DNA of 64,000 nucleotides from Parvularcula mediterranea. GTDB lineage: Bacteria; Pseudomonadota; Alphaproteobacteria; Caulobacterales; Parvularculaceae. This document shows positions 58,162-64,000 of this stretch, in pieces. Below the pieces are notes generated by a model. That model saw nothing but the letters and a program-made list of their open reading frames with translations, was not told the DNA's origin and made no database searches. The stretch spans positions 558,001-622,000 of the forward strand of contig NZ_JABFCX010000002.1 in assembly GCF_013085255.1 (NCBI RefSeq), in the 5' to 3' direction. Every line of letters begins with the position of its first letter. Position 1 is the first letter of the stretch. Made by a program: the position numbers and the translations under genes.

Positions 58162-58296
58162 CTTTGCCATCACTGCCCGAGTCTTGCCGCAAATCCGCCC
58201 CGCCCAGGCATAGGATGCGGCCAAAGGTTAAGTTGCGCGCAACACCCCGCTGCGTTAGACAATCCTTTCAAAAACATTACCAAAAATGGGGCAGTT

Positions 58297-59958
58297 ATGA
58301 ACTTCGTATCGACAGGGCGCCGCATCGCCCTCGTGAGTCTGGTCGCGCTGACCGCCGCCTGCGGGGGCGGTGGAGGCGGCGGCGGTGGCGGCGGATCAGT
58401 CGTCACCCCTCCTCCCACGGGCGGCGGAGGCTCCGGCGGCGGCAGCACGGACCCGGTCTGGGTTCAGGGCACCTACGAAGCTGCCAGCACGTTCGACCAA
58501 CGCTGCGAGAACCCGCGTTCGGGTGTCGATATCGAAGGCAACGCGTTCCCGGACGTACAAGGCTCAACCACTATCGAGAACTTCTGGCTGCGTTCGTGGA
58601 CCAACGAGACGTACCTGTGGAACGACGAAGTCACCGACAGGAACCCTGCGAGCTTTGACAACCGGGTCGAGTACTTCAACCTGCTGAGAACCACGGCCGT
58701 CACCTCCTCCGGCGAGGACAAGGACGATTTCCACTTCAGCCAGTCCACCGAAGACTTCCTCGCATCGCGGAACTCCGCCGGCACCGCGAGCTACGGCTTC
58801 AGTCTCGCTGCCCTTCGTTCGAGCCCGCCGCGTGACTTCCGGATCCGTTATGTCGATCCTGATACTCCGGCATCGGAAGAAGTGAGCGGCCAGCAGCAGT
58901 TCCTGCGCGGCACCCGCATTCTCTCCGTGGACGGCGAAGACCTCGTCAATGGCAGCGATACGGCCACCCTCAACGCAGGTCTCTTCCCGTCGACCGCCGG
59001 CGAAACGCACACGTTCGAGGTGCAGGACGAAGGCTCCAGTACGCCGCGGACCGTGACGATCGTCTCCGAAGACCTCGCCCGCAAACCCGTGATCGAGACC
59101 CAGGTCATCGATCGTCCGGGTGGGGAGAAAGTCGGCTACATCGTCTTCAACACGTTCAGCCCCTTCGCCTCGGAAGAGGAGATCGTGAACGCCATCCAGA
59201 CGCTCGCCACCGCCGGTGTCGACGATCTGGTCCTCGACCTTCGCTACAATGGTGGCGGCCTCCTCGCTGTCGCATCGCAGCTCAGCTACATGCTGGCGGG
59301 CCCTACCTTCACCGATGGCAAGTATTTCGAAGTTCTTCAGTTCAATGACGATGCTGGAGCCTTCAACCCTGTCACGGGCGAGCGGAACGACCCTGTCCCG
59401 TTCTACGAAACCACCCTTGGGTTCTCGACCACGTCAGGCCAGCCCCTGCCGAGGCTCGACCTCAACCGGGTCTTCATCCTGTCGACGGGCGGCACCTGTT
59501 CAGCGTCCGAAGCCGTCGTCAACGGCCTGCGCGGCATCGACTTCGAGGTCGTGCTGATCGGCGACATCACCTGCGGCAAGCCATACGGTTTCTACCCGAC
59601 TGACAATTGCGGTGAGACCTATTACACGATCCAATTCGCTGGCGTGAATTTCAAAGGCTTCGGTGACTATGCCGACGGCTTCGTTCCGGAGGACAACAGC
59701 TTCTCCTTCGGCGCACGCCTCCCGGGCTGCACGGTCGCAGACGATCTCGCATTCGCCCTCGGCGACACGAGCGAACCACTCCTCGCAGCAGCCCTCACCT
59801 ACCGTGAGACCGGCAGCTGCCCAGTGACGACCACCACCTCGACGGCGTTTAGCACCCAGAGCTTCGAAGCTCCGGTCAAAGGTCAGGACATTCAGGTTCC
59901 GGTCGACCTCATGAGCGTCAACCGCGACATGCGTCTTCCGAACGGAGACGCCCTGTGA
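58297..59958 (+). CDS. S41-family peptidase lipoprotein
   Basis: A 553-residue lipoprotein with lipobox LVALTAAC and a poly-Gly run right after the Cys, then a Gly/Pro-rich linker. The S41 (C-terminal processing peptidase) domain: GEKVGYIVFNTFSPFASEEE, DLVLDLRYNGGGLLAVASQL and the nucleophile Ser in GGTCSASEAVVNGL. A PDZ-like part lies at about 200-250. Probably an outer-membrane or periplasmic protease; substrate unknown. ATG 58297 gives the lipobox. GTG start of the next gene overlaps the stop. Confidence 0.88.
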   Translation: MNFVSTGRRIALVSLVALTAACGGGGGGGGGGGSVVTPPPTGGGGSGGGSTDPVWVQGTYEAASTFDQRCENPRSGVDIEGNAFPDVQGSTTIENFWLRSWTNETYLWNDEVTDRNPASFDNRVEYFNLLRTTAVTSSGEDKDDFHFSQSTEDFLASRNSAGTASYGFSLAALRSSPPRDFRIRYVDPDTPASEEVSGQQQFLRGTRILSVDGEDLVNGSDTATLNAGLFPSTAGETHTFEVQDEGSSTPRTVTIVSEDLARKPVIETQVIDRPGGEKVGYIVFNTFSPFASEEEIVNAIQTLATAGVDDLVLDLRYNGGGLLAVASQLSYMLAGPTFTDGKYFEVLQFNDDAGAFNPVTGERNDPVPFYETTLGFSTTSGQPLPRLDLNRVFILSTGGTCSASEAVVNGLRGIDFEVVLIGDITCGKPYGFYPTDNCGETYYTIQFAGVNFKGFGDYADGFVPEDNSFSFGARLPGCTVADDLAFALGDTSEPLLAAALTYRETGSCPVTTTTSTAFSTQSFEAPVKGQDIQVPVDLMSVNRDMRLPNGDAL

Positions 59959-60290
59959 TCCGCACCCTGATCGCAAGCGTTGCTGCGCTGACAGCAGCCT
60001 CCTGTGCCTCCATCGGGGCGCAGGAAGCGGTGCTTCTTCCCGGCGCAGTGGAAGGTGCCAAGGCGAAAGCAGCGGCCGCCCTCGGCCGTGCCTCGATCGA
60101 GCTCGGAAAACCCGACCCGACGGAGCAGTCGCAGTTCATCGTCCTCCCCCCGCGCCTCGGCAGCGGCGAGGACCGAAGCCTCGCCAAGCCGCAGGTCTTC
60201 GTGATCATGCTCGATGGCGGAGAGTGCGTGCTTTACGACGGCAAAATGGACCCGATCAGCCTCGGCGAAGGCGTCTGCAAGCCAGCCTGA
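59955..60290 (+). CDS. Hypothetical exported protein coupled to S41 protease
   Basis: A 111-residue protein with a signal/lipoprotein-like start (TLIASVAALTAASCASIG; Cys at about 17). The rest has no domain I recognise; LLPGAVEGAKAKAAAALGRA is helical. Its GTG overlaps the protease stop (GTGA), which implies translational coupling. May be a partner or substrate of the protease. Confidence 0.6.
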   Translation: MIRTLIASVAALTAASCASIGAQEAVLLPGAVEGAKAKAAAALGRASIELGKPDPTEQSQFIVLPPRLGSGEDRSLAKPQVFVIMLDGGECVLYDGKMDPISLGEGVCKPA

Positions 60291-60319
60291 CCGCGTTTTC
60301 TTCGCGATAAGCGTATCTT

Positions 60320-60356
60320 AAGCGGCCCTCTTGCCACCGGCTCGGGGGCCGCTTTC
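60320..60356 (+). terminator. Possible terminator after hypothetical exported gene
   Basis: AAGCGGCCC/GGGCCGCTT stem with a 17-base loop followed by a short TTTC. Weaker tail than others. Confidence 0.5.
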
Positions 60357-60411
60357 GCATCTGCCCCTCACCTGTTAATCTGGCCCAAGGGACTTTGAGA
60401 GGGCTGGGGCT

Positions 60412-61992
60412 ATGGGCTTCAAGGACATGCTGACGGCGGTGATCAACCACATCGAGCCGCTGCGCCTGCCTGCCGCGAAGAAAGCCATTTCCTTCTTCGC
60501 CGAAGCCTGCCCCCCAAGGCCGATGGCCTATTCCATGTTCTCCGAATATGTGAGCTGGCCCGGCCTCGTCGAGCGCCGCTATTCGGGCCGTCACCTCCCT
60601 CCAGCGACGGGCGAGAACGCGCCCGCCAAGCCCGACCTTGACGCCATCGCAGACCTCTTCGAACGCGATGAGTTCGTCCCCTGCCATGACACCAGCCTCC
60701 TCTTCCCGCTCTTTGCGCAATGGTTCGTGGACGGGTTCCTCAGGACCAAGTGGGAAGACCCGACCAAGGAGCGTTTCTTCCGCGAGAACGAGTCCAACCA
60801 GGAGATCGATCTCAACCAGCTCTACGGCTCGTCGGAAGTGCAGACCCACATGCTCCGCGACATGGGCAATGGCGGTCGGCTGAAATCGCGCATGATCGAC
60901 GGCGAGGAATGGCCACCGCTCCTCTTCGAAGAGCGCGCCGATGGGTTCCATGTCCGGGCAGAATATGCGCGCACGGACACCTCACCCGGTCTTTATACGG
61001 ACAACAATCTCCGCCGCATCTACGAGAAGTGGCCCGACGCCGACCTGCGCGAGGCCTGGGCCACCGGGCTAGAGTTTGGCTCAGCGACCCTCGGCCAGTC
61101 GCTGATGAACGTCCTGTTCCTGCGCGAGCATAATCGTGTGGCAGGCCTCATCTCCGAGGCGCATCCTGACTGGGACGATGAGCACGTCTTCCAGACCACC
61201 CGATGCGTTGTGACCGTCCTCCTGCTGAACGTCGTCATGCAGGACTACATCCCTCACATCGCCCGCCAGCGCCTTGATCTCGGCGTTCCCCCCGGCTGGG
61301 CCGAAGAGCAGCCTTGGTACAGAACCAACCGCATGGCGGTCGAGTTCGCGCTCCTCTACCGCTGGCATGATCTGATCCCTGACGAGTTCTTCGTCCGCGG
61401 CGAAGCCCGCTCAGCGGTCGAGCTGGTCAAGCCGAACAAATGGCTGATGAAGGAGAAGCTGCGCCACGTCCTGGTCGGCGCGTCACGTACGCCAGCGGGC
61501 CGCATCGGCCTTCGTAACACCGCGAAGTTCCTGAACATGAAGGGCGGCGCGGACGTCAAACGTCTGTCCACAGACATGGGCCGCTGCTGCCACCTCGCCT
61601 CGTTCAACGACTATCGCGAGCATTACGGCCTGAAGCGCTACAAATCCTTCCTTGAGCTGACAAAGAACAAGGAAGACGCGGCCGAACTCGAACGCCTTTA
61701 CGGCCATATCGACAAGCTCGAATGGTGGGTCGGCCTCTTCGCTGAATACTACGAAGCCCCCGATATGATGGGCGAACTCCTCAGGATGATGGTCGCCAAC
61801 GATGCCTTCACCCAGGCGCTCACCAACCCCCTTCTCTCCAAGGCGGTCTTCGGGCCCCACACCTTCAGCGAGGTCGGGATGAAGGTCATCAAGGAGACCA
61901 AAACCCTCGCCGACATCGCGGTCAGGAACACAGGGCTGACCAAAAAGCAGAAGCACTGCGTCTCCATGCACGTCCAAACGCGGGGCGAGTAG
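60412..61992 (+). CDS. Cyclooxygenase-like haem peroxidase (animal-type superfamily)
   Basis: A 526-residue protein resembling the catalytic domain of prostaglandin H synthase. The proximal-side block EFALLYRWHDLIPDEF aligns with EFNTLYHWHPLLPDTF of mammalian COX, giving Tyr316 and His319 at the tyrosyl-radical and proximal haem positions. SFNDYREHYGLKRYKSFLEL and AELERLYGHIDKLEWWVGLF match SFNEYR and AELEALYGDIDAVE. On the distal side LFAQWFVDGFLRT keeps Gln (103) but has Asp107 where COX has His207. No signal peptide or EGF part. Possible dioxygenase/peroxidase acting on fatty acids; activity not known. Own gene with a terminator following. Confidence 0.9.
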   Translation: MGFKDMLTAVINHIEPLRLPAAKKAISFFAEACPPRPMAYSMFSEYVSWPGLVERRYSGRHLPPATGENAPAKPDLDAIADLFERDEFVPCHDTSLLFPLFAQWFVDGFLRTKWEDPTKERFFRENESNQEIDLNQLYGSSEVQTHMLRDMGNGGRLKSRMIDGEEWPPLLFEERADGFHVRAEYARTDTSPGLYTDNNLRRIYEKWPDADLREAWATGLEFGSATLGQSLMNVLFLREHNRVAGLISEAHPDWDDEHVFQTTRCVVTVLLLNVVMQDYIPHIARQRLDLGVPPGWAEEQPWYRTNRMAVEFALLYRWHDLIPDEFFVRGEARSAVELVKPNKWLMKEKLRHVLVGASRTPAGRIGLRNTAKFLNMKGGADVKRLSTDMGRCCHLASFNDYREHYGLKRYKSFLELTKNKEDAAELERLYGHIDKLEWWVGLFAEYYEAPDMMGELLRMMVANDAFTQALTNPLLSKAVFGPHTFSEVGMKVIKETKTLADIAVRNTGLTKKQKHCVSMHVQTRGE

Positions 61993-62009
61993 CCCCTCCG
62001 ACCACGCAC

Positions 62010-62039
62010 AAAAAAGCGGGCCCGCGAGCCCGCTTTTTC
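62010..62039. terminator. Bidirectional terminator
   Basis: AGCGGGC/GCCCGCT with A6 before and T5 after, between the peroxidase gene and the convergent nusG. Confidence 0.88.
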
Positions 62040-62060
62040 TTTGATCCGCGTAAGGAGCGA

Positions 62061-62600
62061 TTAGCTCTCTTTGTCGACCTGGTGGTATTCGAGTTCGACC
62101 GGCGTGGCGCGGCCGAAGATCGAGACGGAGACCTTGAGGCGCGCGTTCTCCTGGTCGACGTCTTCGACGACGCCGGAGAAGCTTGCGAACGGGCCGTCGA
62201 TGACTTTCACCATCTCGCCGACCTCGTAGATCACCGTTGGGATCGAAGGCGCAGCTTCGGACTCTTCCATCGTGCCGAGGATGCGGTCGACTTCTTTCTG
62301 GCTCACCGGCAGGGGCTTTTTGCCCTGGCCGAGGAAGCCGGTGACTTTGTTGGTCTCGTTGACCACGTGATAGGTCTGGTCGTTCATGACCATCTTCACG
62401 AGGACATAGCCGGGGAAGTAGCGGCGCTCTGTGTTGACCTTGCGGCCACGGCGCACTTCGACGACTTCTTCGGTCGGGACCATGACCTCTTCGAACATCT
62501 CGGCGAGGCCTTTTTCTTCGGCAGCAGCCTTGATGGCGTCAGCGACCTTCTTCTCGAAGTTCGAATAGGCGTGGACGATGTACCACTTGGCATCGGACAT
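62061..62600 (-). CDS. nusG: Transcription termination/antitermination protein NusG
   Basis: A 179-residue factor linking RNA polymerase to Rho or the ribosome. NGN domain: WYIVHAYSNFEKKVADAIKA, and VMVPTEEVVEVRRGRKVNTE, then YFPGYVLVKM. KOW domain: VGEMVKVIDGPFASFSGVVE. Downstream of secE, the usual order; rplK and later genes must lie elsewhere, since nusG is last here and ends at a terminator. Confidence 0.97.
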   Translation of the reverse strand: MSDAKWYIVHAYSNFEKKVADAIKAAAEEKGLAEMFEEVMVPTEEVVEVRRGRKVNTERRYFPGYVLVKMVMNDQTYHVVNETNKVTGFLGQGKKPLPVSQKEVDRILGTMEESEAAPSIPTVIYEVGEMVKVIDGPFASFSGVVEDVDQENARLKVSVSIFGRATPVELEYHQVDKES

Positions 62601-62611
62601 GGACGGGATCC

Positions 62612-62950
62612 TTAAACGAGGCTGAGGGCCAGGATCTGCGGCACGACAAAGCGCAGAAGCTGGTCAACGGCGAAGAAGAAGAGGCTCATGATCGCGACCA
62701 TGATCAGCACCATGATGGTCGAGACCATCGTCTCGCCGCGGCTGGTCCAGGTGATCTTCATCGCCTCGGAGCGGACCTGCTGGAAGAACTCGACAGGGCC
62801 AACGCCCTTCTTCTTCACGGCAGCCGCTTCAGGCTTGGCGTCGCGGGTGCTTTCCGCGCCTTCGACCGGTTCGGTGGTCAGGCTGGCCTGAGCGCCGGTT
62901 CCTGCGACCCGGTTGTTCTTGACCTTACGGCGATTTTTCGACTTCGGCAT
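62612..62950 (-). CDS. secE: Preprotein translocase subunit SecE
   Basis: A 112-residue protein with a long basic/charged N-terminus (about 55 residues), then PVEFFQQVRSEAMKITWTSR (SecE signature) and a single membrane helix TIMVLIMVAIMSLFFFAVDQ. Part of the SecYEG channel. 11 bases before nusG. Confidence 0.95.
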   Translation of the reverse strand: MPKSKNRRKVKNNRVAGTGAQASLTTEPVEGAESTRDAKPEAAAVKKKGVGPVEFFQQVRSEAMKITWTSRGETMVSTIMVLIMVAIMSLFFFAVDQLLRFVVPQILALSLV

Positions 62951-63194
62951 CGGGCGAACTCTTCAGTGTGTTTCGTGACAGCCGCCCTCGTCTCCCCGGT
63001 GGGGATTGGAAGGAAAGGCGTTGTCGGGAGGACCCCTCAGCTACGCTTTCGCCAGCGATAGTCAAGGGGAGACCCTGTCCGGACAGGGAACCATCACGAG
63101 CGCGTAGTTCCTTAAAATTCAAACGAATGATCCCCAGCCGCAAGTGTCTCATTTCTGGTCATTCCTAAAATGCAGCAAAAAATTGGAGGACCTT

Positions 63195-63863
63195 ATGAAG
63201 AAACTGCTCCTGACAACCGCGGCCCTGACGCTCGCATCGGCTGGCCTTTCGGCAGCCAACGCGGCGACAGTGCTCAACGGACAGACAACGATCCGCATCA
63301 CGGCCAATGAAGACCTTGGCACCAGGACCGACCCCCTCGGTGAGACGAACGAGTTCTCCGAGGTGGCCAGCCAACCGGTCTACACGATCATGATCGATGG
63401 TGACGAGATTGAGCTGAGTGGTGAGGACGTCTCTGGCACCCTGACCCACGGCGGAAACGGTGGCGGCGACGGCATCGCGATTACGCTTGGCGATTCGACC
63501 GTGAACCTGACCAACTTCACCATCGACTATGATGCCAACGAGATCTTCGCGGACGTCTCCGGCACCAACCTCATCGGAACCGTCGACGGCCTGTCGGTCT
63601 TTGAGTTCGACTTCCCCGATGAGCTTGTCGGCGATCCCGAGGATGCGTTCGATGCTCTCGATGACCTGAACCTCGACTTCACCTTCACCGATGCGAACCT
63701 CGCGACTATCGCAGCCGCGCTTGGTGTCGAAGAGGTCTCGGGCGAGTTCGTGATCGGCAACTTTGCGACCAACCCGACGGCCGTGCCGGTCCCGGGCGCT
63801 GCGCTTCTCTTTGCACCGGTAGCAGCCGGTCTCTGGATGCGCCGCCGCCAGAACGCCGCGTAA
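63195..63863 (+). CDS. Secreted VPxPG-CTERM protein
   Basis: A 222-residue exported protein with a signal peptide (MKKLLLTTAALTLASAGLSA) and a C-terminal sorting tail: AVPVPGAALLFAPVAAGLW followed by MRRRQNAA. The mid region is acidic and beta-rich (EDAFDALDDLNLDFTFTDAN). Third member of this group in the window. ATG 63195 has TTGGAGG six to eight bases upstream. Function unknown. Confidence 0.8.
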   Translation: MKKLLLTTAALTLASAGLSAANAATVLNGQTTIRITANEDLGTRTDPLGETNEFSEVASQPVYTIMIDGDEIELSGEDVSGTLTHGGNGGGDGIAITLGDSTVNLTNFTIDYDANEIFADVSGTNLIGTVDGLSVFEFDFPDELVGDPEDAFDALDDLNLDFTFTDANLATIAAALGVEEVSGEFVIGNFATNPTAVPVPGAALLFAPVAAGLWMRRRQNAA

Positions 63864-63887
63864 GCGTCAGCTCACTGAGCAAAACGA

Positions 63888-63916
63888 AAGGGCCCGGAGT
63901 GATCCGGGCCCTTTTT
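63888..63916 (+). terminator. Terminator after VPxPG-CTERM gene
   Basis: GGGCCCGGA/TCCGGGCCC with loop GTGA and T5. Confidence 0.88.
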
Positions 63917-63936
63917 CATGTCGCAAGGCTTTAGCC

Positions 63937-64000
63937 TTACATGTTCGGGTAGTTCGGGCCACCGCCGCCTTCTGGCGTGTGCCAGACGATGTTCTGGGCT
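63937..64000 (-). CDS. C-terminal end of an unidentified gene (partial)
   Basis: The reverse strand reads an open frame entering from the right edge and ending NIVWHTPEGGGGPNYPNM then TAA at 63939-63937. I do not recognise the family from 20 residues. It is convergent with the VPxPG-CTERM gene. Confidence 0.5.
   Translation of the reverse strand, partial: AQNIVWHTPEGGGGPNYPNM

Noticed and set aside
62951-63194. tRNA-Trp near secE
   Set aside because: This is the usual place, but I see no cloverleaf or TTC-type arm in the gap.

Overview
The window is 64 kb of GC-rich alphaproteobacterial chromosome. This is supported by a CtrA cell-cycle regulator ending in the Ala-Ala degron, the alpha-specific flagellin regulators FlbT and FlaF, an SspB-alpha protein, and an HflK/HflC pair beginning MPW. 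I favour the Parvularcula/Hyphomonas side of the class (flagellated, marine-type, VPxPx-CTERM secreted proteins), but that placement is inference from memory of gene content, not a computed phylogeny.

Layout. 1-13.4 kb is mostly housekeeping: the N-terminal part of aspartate aminotransferase, two tandem MscS channels, an M28-type peptidase, a universal stress protein, glucokinase and a MarC-type protein, a serine hydrolase, MutL, two paralogous VPxPx-CTERM secreted proteins, and HisS. 13.6-33.1 kb is a dense flagellar cluster. It contains flgI-flgL-flgK-flgE, motB, a divergent SpoA-domain (FliM-like) gene, flhB-fliR-flhA-fliQ-fliE-flgC-flgB, flbT-flaF-flagellin, a FlgJ-like rod-binding protein, fliK, an unusually short flgD, and flgH-flgA-flgG-flgF-motA. 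fliF, fliG, fliI, fliP and a canonical fliN are not in the window. 33.3-36.6 kb has a TonB-dependent receptor and metA. 36.7-45 kb has rpsO, a glycosyltransferase, a highly structured non-coding stretch, an IS5-type insertion sequence with a small membrane-protein passenger, pnp, an EEP-family protein, and an SPFH/NfeD pair. 45-53 kb has a DUF2237 gene, an iron-sulfur photolyase, nuoA-B-x-C and nuoD separated by an inverted acyltransferase gene, and a fatty-acid desaturase. 53-60 kb has hflK-hflC, a cysteine-free Mrp-like ATPase, sspB, ctrA, and an S41 lipoprotein protease. 60.4-64 kb has a cyclooxygenase-like haem peroxidase, nusG-secE, a third VPxPx-CTERM protein, and the tail of an unidentified gene.

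How the parts connect. The flagellar cluster carries TTAA-N7-TTAA-like boxes in most of its promoter-bearing gaps, which fits control by the CtrA encoded 25 kb downstream. The ctrA upstream region holds five GANTC (CcrM methylation) sites within 108 bases. Bidirectional or directional hairpin-T terminators mark most operon ends.

The most unusual items are the bacterial cyclooxygenase-like enzyme with its distal-His position changed to Asp, the GANTC cluster, the minimal FlgD, the Cys-less Mrp, the IS passenger gene, the inverted gene inside the nuo block, and the string of perfect hairpins between the glycosyltransferase gene and the IS. I did not find CRISPR arrays, rRNA, tRNA or prophage in the window. 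No single multi-gene system that I can call new stands out.
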